Part shown: positions 7,267 to 14,122 of the stretch, one piece after another
Numbering within the stretch: the first letter of the stretch is position 1
Layout: each line of letters opens with the position of its first letter
Source: CAYOYK01 sp964408185
Lineage (GTDB): Bacteria; Bacillota; Clostridia; Christensenellales; Aristaeellaceae
Assembly (NCBI GenBank): GCA_964408185.1
Contig: CAYOYK010000056.1
Coordinates: 1-15,224 of the forward strand
Direction of reading: 5' to 3'
DNA length: 15,224 nucleotides
Notes under the pieces: model-generated
The model's database searches: none
The model's input: the letters and a program-made list of their open reading frames with translations, nothing else
Told to the model about the DNA's origin: nothing
Program-made: the position numbers and the translations under genes

Positions 7267-7299
7267 AACGCGCCGCAGGCGGAGGGCCTGCGGCGCGTT
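7267..7299. terminator. Bidirectional-type terminator between yjbR-like and yigZ-like genes
   Basis: A perfect 14-bp stem, AACGCGCCGCAGGC (7267-7280) with GCCTGCGGCGCGTT (7286-7299), has a 5-base loop. The tail is short (TTTGCG on the plus strand; TTGTCTATC on the minus strand). Its place between convergent genes fits termination from both sides. Confidence 0.75.
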
Positions 7300-7331
7300 T
7301 GCGATTCCGTTGTTTGCGATTCCGCTGCATA

Positions 7332-7997
7332 CTATTCCGCCGCTTGCGGCGGCGCATCCCAGCCAAGGTAGCTCCGCTCCATCTCGATGGCCTCCACGCG
7401 GCCGTCGCTGGCTGTGGCAAGGCGCGCGAGCACATCGGCGGCGTCCGTTGCGCGCACGAGCAGCTCGGCGCTCACGGTGGCCGCGAAGGCGATGTTCTCC
7501 AAGCGAACGGGGAGCTCCTTGAGGGCGTACTGGGTCTTATCCCATAAGGAGTAGGGGATATCCAGCATAAACCGAACGGTCGGGTGCATAGTCACCACGC
7601 GGGCCGCGTCCAGCGCGATGGCGGCGCTATGGGAATAGGCGCGCACAAGTCCGCCCGCGCCCAGCAGAATCCCGCCGAAGTAGCGCGTGACCACCACGCA
7701 GCAGTTTACCACGCCCCGGCGCTTGAGCACCTCCATCATGGGCAGGCCGGCCGTGCCGCCCGGCTCGCCGTCGTCGTTATAGCGCATGACGCCCGCGTTC
7801 CGGCCGATGATGTACGCGTAGCAGTTATGGCTTGCGTCCTTATACCGCTGGCGGAGTTGGGCGAGAAACGCGAGGGCCTGCTCCTCGGTATCGGCGGGAG
7901 CGCAATGGCCGAGAAAGCGGCTTTTTTGGATGATGTGCTCGGCCGTGGCGGTCTGGGCAACGGTGGTATAGGGCTGCGGGGGGATGGGCGGGGGCAT
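7332..7997 (-). CDS. YigZ/IMPACT-family protein (UPF0029, DUF1949)
   Basis: The 221-residue protein starts at ATG 7997 (minus), behind a near-perfect AAGGAGGTGA. The N-terminal UPF0029 domain (~20-125) shows KSRFLGH, ASHNCYAYIIG, YNDDGEPGGTAGLPMMEVL and the block CCVVVTRYFGGILLGAGGLVRAY. A C-terminal DUF1949-type ferredoxin-like half fills ~140-210. The family includes E. coli YigZ and B. subtilis YvyE and is related to eukaryotic IMPACT, which acts in translational control through GCN1; in bacteria a ribosome- or nucleic-acid-related role is suspected but unproven. It lies downstream of tyrS on the same strand, separated by a hairpin array, and ends at the convergent terminator. Confidence 0.93.
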   Translation of the reverse strand: MPPPIPPQPYTTVAQTATAEHIIQKSRFLGHCAPADTEEQALAFLAQLRQRYKDASHNCYAYIIGRNAGVMRYNDDGEPGGTAGLPMMEVLKRRGVVNCCVVVTRYFGGILLGAGGLVRAYSHSAAIALDAARVVTMHPTVRFMLDIPYSLWDKTQYALKELPVRLENIAFAATVSAELLVRATDAADVLARLATASDGRVEAIEMERSYLGWDAPPQAAE

Positions 7998-8031
7998 GGG
8001 GTCACCTCCTTGGGTGGGGGTGGGTGAGTGA

Positions 8032-8177
8032 GTTCCCTTGGAATAGCGGAACGAGCCGCGAACATTGCGGCCCTATGGGCCGCTCGTCCGCTCTGTGGGG
8101 GCGGGTTCCCTTGGAATGGCGGAACGAGCCGCGAACATTGCGGCCCTATGGGCCGCTCGTCCGCTTTGAGGGCGCGG
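8032..8177. repeat. 73-bp tandem direct repeat, two copies, each with a palindrome
   Basis: Copies at 8032-8104 and 8105-8177 differ at about five positions only. Each contains the perfect stem GCGGCCC-TAT-GGGCCGC, and arms GCGGAACGAGC / GCTCGTCCGC that can close a larger fold around it with one bulged A. With only two units and no spacer it is not a CRISPR. It lies between the yigZ-like start and the tyrS stop. Confidence 0.88.
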
Positions 8178-8274
8178 CCCGATGTACGAGCGGTGGTTGA
8201 GTCGGGCCGCGCCTACGGGGGCCTCCGGCGGGCAGGGGCGTTGCCCCTGCACCCTACGAGGGACAGTGCCCCTC
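8171..8274. other. Three consecutive hairpins after tyrS
   Basis: Stem 1: a perfect 12-bp stem, GGCGCGGCCCGA (8171-8182) with TCGGGCCGCGCC (8202-8213), 19-base loop. Stem 2: GCAGGGGC (8232-8239) with GCCCCTGC (8243-8250), loop GTT. Stem 3: GAGGGAC (8258-8264) with GCCCCTC (8268-8274), one mismatch. None has a U-run on the minus strand, so a role as intrinsic terminator of the tyrS operon is possible but not clear. With the 73-bp repeats they fill the whole 302-bp gap. Confidence 0.7.
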
Positions 8275-8299
8275 GACCCCGGATGGGGGTTGGCTGAGC

Positions 8300-9523
8300 T
8301 TACTTGATGAGCAGCTTGCAGTAGCCCTTTTTGCCCTTCCTCAGCAGCAGGCCGTCCGGGCCGATCTCCTCCGCCTTGATCCGCGCGTCGGTATCCGTGA
8401 TCTTTGCCTCGCCTACCAGCACGGCCCCGGCCTGCACCATCTTCCTTGCCTCGCCCCGGCTCGCGCACAGGCCGCTCTCCGCCAGCAGGGTGGTCACGCG
8501 GCCATCCTCCTCCAGCGCCTGCCTTGTGACCTCGTACGTGGGCGTGCTGCCCGCGCTCGCGCCGCCCGCAAACAGCGCAAGCGCCGCGTCGGCCGCCTTT
8601 TGCGCTTCCTCCTCGCCGTGGATCAGCTTGGTCACCTCAAACGCCAGCACGCGCTTCGCTTCGTTGATCTGCTGATCCTTCAGCGCGCCCAGCCGCCGGA
8701 CCTCGTCCATCGGCAGGAATGTCAGCAGCGCGAGGAATTTCTCCACGTCCGCGTCTCCGACATTGCGCCAGTACTGGTAGAAATCGTACGGGGAGGTGCG
8801 CGCCGGATCGAGCCACAGCGCGCCCTTCTCGGTCTTGCCCATCTTCTTGCCGTCCGCGGTCATAATGAGCTTGCACGTCAGCGCGAACGCGTCCTCGTGC
8901 TCTTTTCTTCTTATCAGATCCGCGCCGGAGAGCATATTGCTCCACTGGTCGTCGCCGCCGATCTCCAGCCGGCAGCCCTTGCGCTTGAACAGCTCCAAAA
9001 AGTCATAGCTCTGCATCAGCATGTAGTTGAATTCCAAGAACGTGAGGCCGACCTCCAGGCGCTTTTTGTAGCACTCGGCCGTGAGCATGCGGTTTACGGA
9101 GAACAGCGCGCCGTAGTCCCGCAGAAACTCCATGTAGTTCAGGTTCAGCAGCCAGTCCGCGTTATTGACCATCTGCGCCTTGCCCTCGCCAAAGTCCAAA
9201 AAGCGCCCAAGCTGCTTTTGGATGGCGTCCACGTTGCCCTGAATGGTCTCCTTGGTCAGCATTTTGCGCAGCTCGGTCTTGCCGCTGGGGTCGCCGATCA
9301 TGGCGGTGCCGCCGCCGCAGAGGATGATGGGCTTATGCCCGGCGCGCTGCAGGTGGGTGGCCATCAGGATGGGGATAAAGTGCCCTACGTGCAGGCTGTC
9401 GGCGGTGGGGTCAACGCCCAGATAGAACGTCATGGGCTCCTTTTCGAGCGCCTTGTACAGATCGTCCTCAAACGTAGCCTGCGCGATAAACCCGCGCTCC
9501 TTCAACTCGTCCAGAATATGCAT
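8300..9523 (-). CDS. tyrS: Tyrosyl-tRNA synthetase
   Basis: This class I synthetase charges tRNA-Tyr with tyrosine in the cytoplasm. It has 407 residues and starts at ATG 9523 (minus) with AAGGAGGG upstream. The Rossmann catalytic domain shows the HIGH-type signature HVGH (45-48), the GGGTAMIGDPSG segment (70-81), a tyrosine- and tRNA-contacting region through NADWLL (121-126), and GGDDQWSN (189-196). The KMSKS loop appears as KMGKT (227-231), a usual variant for bacterial TyrRS. Residues ~340-405 form the C-terminal S4 RNA-binding domain, ending GKKGYCKLLIK. It begins 12 bp after the aminotransferase stop and has no promoter of its own that I can see, so it is read from the tyrosine T-box leader upstream. 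Confidence 0.98.
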   Translation of the reverse strand: MHILDELKERGFIAQATFEDDLYKALEKEPMTFYLGVDPTADSLHVGHFIPILMATHLQRAGHKPIILCGGGTAMIGDPSGKTELRKMLTKETIQGNVDAIQKQLGRFLDFGEGKAQMVNNADWLLNLNYMEFLRDYGALFSVNRMLTAECYKKRLEVGLTFLEFNYMLMQSYDFLELFKRKGCRLEIGGDDQWSNMLSGADLIRRKEHEDAFALTCKLIMTADGKKMGKTEKGALWLDPARTSPYDFYQYWRNVGDADVEKFLALLTFLPMDEVRRLGALKDQQINEAKRVLAFEVTKLIHGEEEAQKAADAALALFAGGASAGSTPTYEVTRQALEEDGRVTTLLAESGLCASRGEARKMVQAGAVLVGEAKITDTDARIKAEEIGPDGLLLRKGKKGYCKLLIK

Positions 9524-9535
9524 GGGGGTCCCTCC

Positions 9536-10729
9536 TTATTTTTCAAGCAATGCGGCAAACAGCTCTCTCAGCGTGCTCATGCCGATGTGGATCTGTTCCA
9601 GCGTGGAGTTGCTGAAGTTCAGCCTCAGCGTGTTGATGTGCCCGCCGTCGGGGTAAAAGCTGGTGCCGGGGACGAAGGCGACGTTCTTTTCAACGGCGAG
9701 GCGGAACGCGGCGCCCGCGTCGAAGCCCTCCGGCATGGTGACAAACACAAACAGCCCGCCGTCCGGCTTGGTATAGCGCGTCCCCGCCGGGAAGGACGAG
9801 AGCTCGTCCAGCATCGCGTCCAGCTTTTCGCGGTAGCCGGGCAGTATCGCCGTGATGTGCGGGGCCAGCAGGCCCTCGCTCAGGTAGCGGGCGACGATCG
9901 CCTGCGTGAGGTTGGGGGTATGCAGGTCGGTGCCCTGCTTGCCCAGCGTGCATTGGCGCACCACGTCGGGGTGGCCGAACAGGTACCCCACGCGCAGGCC
10001 GGGGCTGATGATCTTGCTAAAGCTGCCCATGTAGACCACATGCCCGGTAGTATCGTAGCTCTTGATGGCGGGCAGGGACTTGCCGCGATAGCGCAGATCG
10101 CGGTACGGGTCGTCCTCCGCGACGAGGAAGCCGTACCGCTCCGCCATGCGCGCGATCGGCTCGCGCCGATCGGCGGCAAGCGTTACCCCTGTGGGGTTTT
10201 GGAAGTTGGGGATCACGTACAGCAGCTTGGGGCGATGCGCTTTGACCGCCGCCTCCAGCGCGTCGAGGCGCAGGCCGTCCGCGTCGCTCTCCACGGGCAC
10301 GACGTTCGCCTGATAGATGCGCTGGGTCTGCATATTGCCAAGGAATGTCGGGCTTTCCACAAGGATGGTATCGCCGGGGTTGATAAACGCCTTGCACAGC
10401 AAATCCATGCCCTGCGTGGAGCCGGTGATGGGCAGCACGGTCTCTTGGGCCGCGTCGAAGCCGAGGGTATCGCGCAAATATCGGCACAGGTTCTCCACAA
10501 ACGGCGGGTAGCCCTCCGTCGCGCCGTATTGCAGGATGCGCTTGCCGTCCTCCGTGAGGGCCTGCTCGGCGAGCCGCGCGCAGACTGCGTCCGGCAGGGC
10601 CTCGCTGCTGGGGTTGCCCCCCGCGAAGGAGATGGTTCCGGGCTTGCCCAGCAGCTTGAAGATGGCGCGGATGGCGCTGCCGGAGATCCCGTTAAAGCGG
10701 TCGGCGAATGTGATTCCAGATGGTAGCAT
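9536..10729 (-). CDS. Class I/II PLP aminotransferase (2-aminoadipate/aromatic type), T-box controlled
   Basis: The 397-residue enzyme starts at ATG 10729 (minus), 8 bases after AAAGGAG (10738-10744). Motifs are ISFAGGNPSSEALP (33-46), YGATEGYPP (68-76), ITGSTQGMDLL (101-111), NFQNPTG (175-181), EDDPYRDLRY (205-214), the Schiff-base Lys239 in GSFSKIISPGLRVGY, and LRLNFSN near the C-terminus. It resembles the LysN/KAT-II/MocR-catalytic group but lacks the GntR DNA-binding domain of MocR regulators, so it is an enzyme only. It is the first gene of an operon with tyrS under a tyrosine-specific T-box. That context favours a role in aromatic amino-acid metabolism, such as the last step of tyrosine synthesis or tyrosine/phenylalanine transamination. 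Sequence alone does not fix the substrate. Confidence 0.93.
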   Translation of the reverse strand: MLPSGITFADRFNGISGSAIRAIFKLLGKPGTISFAGGNPSSEALPDAVCARLAEQALTEDGKRILQYGATEGYPPFVENLCRYLRDTLGFDAAQETVLPITGSTQGMDLLCKAFINPGDTILVESPTFLGNMQTQRIYQANVVPVESDADGLRLDALEAAVKAHRPKLLYVIPNFQNPTGVTLAADRREPIARMAERYGFLVAEDDPYRDLRYRGKSLPAIKSYDTTGHVVYMGSFSKIISPGLRVGYLFGHPDVVRQCTLGKQGTDLHTPNLTQAIVARYLSEGLLAPHITAILPGYREKLDAMLDELSSFPAGTRYTKPDGGLFVFVTMPEGFDAGAAFRLAVEKNVAFVPGTSFYPDGGHINTLRLNFSNSTLEQIHIGMSTLRELFAALLEK

Positions 10730-10756
10730 ACCTAAGACTCCTTTCCGGACGGGTGC

Positions 10757-10792
10757 AAAAAGCCACCCGCCCCATCAACTGGGGAAGGCGGC
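10757..10792 (-). terminator. T-box regulated intrinsic terminator
   Basis: On the minus strand, GCCGCC (10787-10792) pairs with GGTGGC (10762-10767), with an inner CCCC/GGGG stem around a 7-base loop. A TTTTT tract (10757-10761) follows directly. It overlaps the end of the T-box leader and precedes the ribosome binding site of the aminotransferase. Confidence 0.88.
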
Positions 10793-11027
10793 TGAACGTC
10801 GCGGTACCACTTCCGTTTGGCCAAGCCTTGCGGCGCGGCCCTCTGTGGAGGGAGCGCAGGGCTCCTTCCGCGCGCTGTATCCGGCGCTCCGGCGGCCGCC
10901 TACTGGGGCTGTGCCCGTTGGGGGTCGCGCTCAGGGAGGTATTCGCCGCGGGCCGCCGCCCCCTTTCACCAACCGGGGACTCTCTGAATGGCGCACACAC
11001 GCGGGTACTGGTTCCCGTCCTTGCGTT
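10757..11027 (-). promoter_or_regulatory. Tyrosine-specific T-box riboswitch leader
   Basis: This minus-strand leader carries the T-box elements in order. First is an AGTA motif (11006-11009). Next is the stem I distal block CAGAGAG (10980-10986), followed by GGTTGGTGAAAGG. The specifier context GAATACCTCCCTGAG comes next, with TAC (Tyr) at 10939-10941. Last is the T-box GAAGTGGTACCGCG (10800-10813), whose TGGT can pair with an uncharged tRNA ending ACCA. A terminator hairpin follows. Uncharged tRNA-Tyr should stabilise the antiterminator and permit transcription of the aminotransferase-tyrS operon. Confidence 0.95.
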
Positions 11028-11033
11028 AAGCGC

Positions 11034-11062
11034 ATTATAATGGCTTGCCGGGGGAATGTCAA
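11034..11062 (-). promoter_or_regulatory. Consensus sigma-A promoter of the T-box operon
   Basis: On the minus strand, perfect TTGACA (11057-11062), a 17-bp spacer and perfect TATAAT (11034-11039) predict a start near 11027. Full consensus strength fits an operon controlled by termination rather than initiation. Confidence 0.95.
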
Positions 11063-11126
11063 GCGCAATCGCAGCGGGAGCGAGGCGGGCGAACATGAGA
11101 ATCACATGAGAAATGCGCCCATCCTA

Positions 11127-11155
11127 TTGACGGCGGAGGCGGCCTCTGGTATGAT
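11127..11155 (+). promoter_or_regulatory. sigma-A promoter of the padR operon
   Basis: TTGACG (11127-11132), a 17-bp spacer and TATGAT (11150-11155) predict a start near 11162. It is divergent from the T-box promoter; the two -35 elements are about 65 bp apart. Confidence 0.85.
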
Positions 11156-11168
11156 TACATCGTCGAAG

Positions 11169-11191
11169 GTAGTACGACTGACGTAGTACGT
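11169..11191 (+). promoter_or_regulatory. Putative PadR operator
   Basis: GTAGTACG is repeated at 11169-11176 and 11183-11190, 14 bp apart, and the second copy sits in the near-palindrome ACGTAGTACGT (11181-11191). It lies just after the predicted transcription start and about 50 bp before the padR start codon. PadR proteins commonly repress their own operon; binding here is inferred. Confidence 0.55.
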
Positions 11192-11237
11192 TTGGCACAG
11201 GAATTAGCGGCGGCTGATCCGCCATCGAGGTGAAAGA

Positions 11238-11564
11238 ATGCTTGGCAGCGACGTCATCCGCGGGTACGTGGATACCATGTTGCTCGCGCTCCTGCGGGAA
11301 AAGCCGGACTACGGCTATTCCCTCCAGCGGGAGATCAGCCTCCGCACCGGAGGGCGCTACGTCCTACGGGAAACCACGCTGTACAGCGCCATCACCCGGC
11401 TGGAGCGCGGCGGCTACCTGACCTCCGCTCCCGGCGAGGAAACGCAGGGCCGGACGCGGCGGTACTACCACATCACGGCGGCGGGCGAGGCCCTCTACCG
11501 CGATAAATGCGCCGAATGGCAGCTGATCCAACGGATTATTCAACCCTTCATAACAAAGGAGTAA
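11238..11564 (+). CDS. PadR-family transcriptional regulator
   Basis: This 108-residue protein is of the short PadR subfamily. The ATG at 11238 follows GAGGTGAAAGA. The winged helix-turn-helix is typical: LLALLREKPDYGYSL (~16-30), then RETTLYSAITRLERGGYL (recognition helix), the wing with RTRRYYHIT, and a C-terminal helix, AGEALYRDKCAEWQLIQRII, for dimerisation. The ligand is unknown. The gene overlaps the ribosome binding site of the next gene (AAAGGAG ends at its last codons), so the two are co-translated. PadR plus a HAAS-domain membrane protein is a recurrent two-gene module in Firmicutes, thought to sense envelope or drug stress. Confidence 0.95.
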   Translation: MLGSDVIRGYVDTMLLALLREKPDYGYSLQREISLRTGGRYVLRETTLYSAITRLERGGYLTSAPGEETQGRTRRYYHITAAGEALYRDKCAEWQLIQRIIQPFITKE

Positions 11565-11569
11565 AGCGT

Positions 11570-12550
11570 ATGGAAACCATCCTCAATTATCTGGACAACA
11601 TGTTCGCCCCCTATCCGCAAACCGAGCAGGTGCGGGATCTCAAAAACGAGCTGATGATGAACATGGAGGATAAGTATAAGGCGCTGATGGCCGAGGGCAA
11701 GACCTCCAACGAGGCCGTCGGCAAGGTGATCGCGGAGTTTGGCAACATCGAGGAGCTGATGCAGAGCGTCGGCGTGGAGAAACTCCGCGTGCAAAAGGGC
11801 GCTCGCGTGGCCGAGACCGTCACCTCCGCGGAGACCGCCTCCGACGACGAGGTGCTCAGCTTTGTGGAGGATACCAAGCTGGCCTCCGGCAAAATTGCGG
11901 CGGGAGCGCTGCTGTGCATCATATCCCCTGCGCTGCTGCTGTACATGCTCATCCAGCTGAATCTGGTGGGTATTGTGCTGGGCGCGGCCGCGATGTTCGC
12001 GCTGAGCGGTGTGGCGGTGTGGATGTTTGTATCGGGCAGCCGTCAGGTTGCGCCGTATCAGGCGGGCAAGCGGTATCCCAAGCAGATTTCCGCCCGCATG
12101 CAGGAGATCCTCGCCGCGGGGCAGGAGTCCTTCCGGCAGACGTTTACGCTGTGGCTCTGCCTCGGCATCGGCCTGTGCGCGTTCAGCCCCCTGCCGCTGA
12201 TCCTGATGGCCATTACCACCGGCACGCAGGTCGCCGTCGGGCAGGGCCTCGCGCTGCTGCTGCTGATGGTCGGCGTGGGCGTGTACATGCTCATCCGCGT
12301 CGGGTACATCAAGAACGGGTACAATAAGCTGCTGCGCAAGGGCGAGTATCAGCGGCCGCAGAGGAGCGAGCAAAGCGGCGCGGCCAAGTCTCTCCCGGCG
12401 ATATCGGGATCGTTGGCGACGTGCATCTTCCTGTTCCTTGGGTTTGCGTTTCACGCATGGGGAATTGCGTGGATCATATTCCCGCTGACGGGCGCGATCA
12501 ACGGCGCGCTCAAGCGCGCGAACGATCAGAAGGATCACGACGAGGCCTAA
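11570..12550 (+). CDS. HAAS/DUF1700-like membrane protein, partner of PadR
   Basis: The ATG at 11570 follows AAAGGAG (11555-11561) by 8 bases and gives 326 residues. Residues 1-70 are a soluble helical domain like the HAAS or permease-prefix domain found next to PadR regulators: ILNYLDNMFAP, VRDLKNELMMNMEDKYKALM, and EFGNIEELMQSVG. A hydrophilic stretch follows (71-108). Then come about six transmembrane segments: ~109-130, 131-154, 191-214, 221-246, and a C-terminal pair in ~279-315. No enzyme motif is visible. It probably acts with PadR in a membrane-linked response; the signal and mechanism are unknown. The gap after it (12551-12693) holds hairpins only. Confidence 0.82.
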   Translation: METILNYLDNMFAPYPQTEQVRDLKNELMMNMEDKYKALMAEGKTSNEAVGKVIAEFGNIEELMQSVGVEKLRVQKGARVAETVTSAETASDDEVLSFVEDTKLASGKIAAGALLCIISPALLLYMLIQLNLVGIVLGAAAMFALSGVAVWMFVSGSRQVAPYQAGKRYPKQISARMQEILAAGQESFRQTFTLWLCLGIGLCAFSPLPLILMAITTGTQVAVGQGLALLLLMVGVGVYMLIRVGYIKNGYNKLLRKGEYQRPQRSEQSGAAKSLPAISGSLATCIFLFLGFAFHAWGIAWIIFPLTGAINGALKRANDQKDHDEA

Positions 12551-12563
12551 GGACAATCCATCC

Positions 12564-12629
12564 GCGGGGCGCGCGCGAAGCGCAGCCCCGCTAAGCAAGC
12601 AAGTCGGCGGCAAAGCCGCTCCCGCTTGC
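12564..12629. other. Hairpins downstream of the HAAS gene
   Basis: GCGGGGC (12564-12570) pairs with GCCCCGC (12585-12591), with an inner GCGC/GCGC stem. Then GCAAGC (12595-12600) pairs with GCTTGC (12624-12629) around the inner stem GCGGC/GCCGC (12607-12619). No T-run follows on the plus strand. They may act as weak terminators for the padR operon. Confidence 0.5.
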
Positions 12630-12640
12630 GCCAAGCAAAC

Positions 12641-12674
12641 GCAAAAGCGCCCCCGCCATACGGCTGGGGCGCTT
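12641..12674 (-). terminator. Intrinsic terminator of the SH3/VanW gene
   Basis: Read on the minus strand, AAGCGCCCC (12666-12674) pairs with GGGGCGCTT (12645-12653), with a further GCC/GGC pair near the loop. It is followed by TTTTGCGTTTGC. It lies 20 bp after the minus-strand stop codon. Confidence 0.85.
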
Positions 12675-12693
12675 GGCTTACCCGTTTCTCATC

Positions 12694-14058
12694 CTACTCC
12701 TCTATGTCCCGGAACATGCACACCGTCAGCACGCCGTCGGAGATCATGTATTGCAGGCGAATGGCGTAGGGGAGCGTATTGGTATAGATCATGTTGATGC
12801 TGCCGCCGCCGACCGCCGCGTCAAAGCCCTTGCGCACGTAGTACGTACCCGCGTCGGCATGCACCGTGCGGTGATTCACCAGCACGGGCACCTGAATGAG
12901 CAGGTTGTACATGGTCGTGTTCACCTGACAGGTGCCGCCGCCGTAGCCGACCAGCTTGTGCGGGCTGGCAATGGGCGCGGACTTATAGCCTGTGGACTTG
13001 CGGTACGGCCCCAAAACGGAGTATTGGTTGCACACGTCGCCGGGCTGGAGCACTAGGTTGCTGCTGAAGGTTCCGCCCAAGTAGATGTTCCAGTTGCGCC
13101 CCTGATAGTTCAGCGTGCTCACGCCGACCGCGTAAAAGGTGGTCATCGCGGCGATCAGGTCGCCGGGCTGCGCCTGATCGTAAGGCACCACGGGGATCAC
13201 GTCGGCCACGTCGCTCTCGTCGATGCAGCCCTGCGTGCGCCAGTAGTCCACAACATACTGGCCGTCCGCGTTGACCTCGCGCGAGGCGATGACCGCGCCG
13301 GGATAGACGGTCTTGAGCGGCTTTTTTTTGCTGCTGTCGCCAACCTCGTAGATGTCGGTGGAGTGCTTGGTAACGATCATCAGCGGGAAATAGGTTACGC
13401 CGGGGATGTCCCCCGCGTATGGGTTGATGCGATCAATCTTGAAAAGGCAGTCCGTGGGCACGTAGCCGACCTTCCCGTTGTAGCGGCACTTGGCCCAGCC
13501 GTCCTCGCCGAATGTCTCCACCAAAAGCCTATCGTACATGGCGGCGTGCTCCACGCGGTGACCGTTCTCATCGGGGGTCTCCGTCAGGTAAACGGACTTG
13601 ACCGCGTAGGCCTTGAAGTTGGGGGCGAAGTCCTCCGTCGCCTCGTACAGCAGGCCGGTGGGCGCGATGGGAATATCGGCCGGTTCGCCGATGGTCCCCG
13701 TGTCGGGATCATACGCGCGCACGTCGGTCAAATACATGGTCAGCACATAGCCGACGCTGCTCTCATCAAACTGCACCTTGCACCACGAGCTGTCCAGAAT
13801 GAGCACGTACACCTGCGTCCCGCTCAAAAAGCTGCCCATGAAGTTGGCGTTCTCGTCGGGCTCTACGCGGACGCGAAGCTGAACGGTGGTGGTGGCGACG
13901 TAATGCGGCTTGCCATCCACGATGCCGGCCCTGTAATCATAAGGGACAAAGTCGGTCGCACCGTCGCCCGCGTCCTCGGCCAGCGCGGGACAAAGGCTGA
14001 CCGTCAGCAGACAAAGCAGGAGGCAAAGGGCCAGCAGCGCCCGAAAAAAGCGGTTCAT
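12694..14058 (-). CDS. Secreted protein with bacterial SH3 domains and a C-terminal VanW domain
   Basis: The 454-residue protein starts at ATG 14058 (minus), 8 bases after AAGGAG. Residues 1-27 are a signal peptide (hydrophobic core ALLALCLLLCLLTVSL, cleavage after ALA). Two SH3b-like domains follow: 57-110 (VQLRVRVEP...GYVLTMYL) and 150-206 (VYLTETPDENG...GYVPTDCL). A weaker third lies at ~226-290. Residues ~327-445 match VanW: FSSNLVLQPGDVCNQ, VLGPYRKSTGYKSAPI, GYGGGTCQVNTTMYNLLIQ, RKGFDAAVG and YTNTLPYAIRLQY. VanW occurs in some vancomycin-resistance clusters but is widespread in Firmicutes without any resistance role; there are no vanRSHAX genes here. SH3b domains usually bind peptidoglycan, so a cell-wall role is inferred. 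It is a single-gene transcript with its own promoter and terminator. Confidence 0.92.
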   Translation of the reverse strand: MNRFFRALLALCLLLCLLTVSLCPALAEDAGDGATDFVPYDYRAGIVDGKPHYVATTTVQLRVRVEPDENANFMGSFLSGTQVYVLILDSSWCKVQFDESSVGYVLTMYLTDVRAYDPDTGTIGEPADIPIAPTGLLYEATEDFAPNFKAYAVKSVYLTETPDENGHRVEHAAMYDRLLVETFGEDGWAKCRYNGKVGYVPTDCLFKIDRINPYAGDIPGVTYFPLMIVTKHSTDIYEVGDSSKKKPLKTVYPGAVIASREVNADGQYVVDYWRTQGCIDESDVADVIPVVPYDQAQPGDLIAAMTTFYAVGVSTLNYQGRNWNIYLGGTFSSNLVLQPGDVCNQYSVLGPYRKSTGYKSAPIASPHKLVGYGGGTCQVNTTMYNLLIQVPVLVNHRTVHADAGTYYVRKGFDAAVGGGSINMIYTNTLPYAIRLQYMISDGVLTVCMFRDIEE

Positions 14059-14093
14059 ACACAGACTCCTTCCATCTGGTTGGGAATGCGTTT

Positions 14094-14122
14094 ATTATAG
14101 CGGGTCGGTGGGAACGCGTCAA
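14094..14122 (-). promoter_or_regulatory. sigma-A promoter of the SH3/VanW gene
   Basis: On the minus strand, TTGACG (14117-14122), a 17-bp spacer and perfect TATAAT (14094-14099) predict a start near 14087, about 28 bases before the ATG. Confidence 0.92.

Noticed and set aside
7584..8027. Plus-strand frame opposite the yigZ-like gene
   Set aside because: It is antisense to a gene with clear UPF0029 motifs and a near-perfect ribosome binding site.
8032..8177. CRISPR-like repeats
   Set aside because: Only two 73-bp units, directly abutting without spacers, and no cas genes nearby.
8600..10726. 708-codon open frame on the plus strand
   Set aside because: It lies fully antisense to tyrS and the aminotransferase, which have intact motifs and ribosome binding sites. 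The long frame is a result of GC-rich codon bias.
12694..14058. Part of a vancomycin-resistance cluster
   Set aside because: A VanW domain alone is common in Firmicutes. No ligase, dehydrogenase, dipeptidase or two-component genes are next to it.
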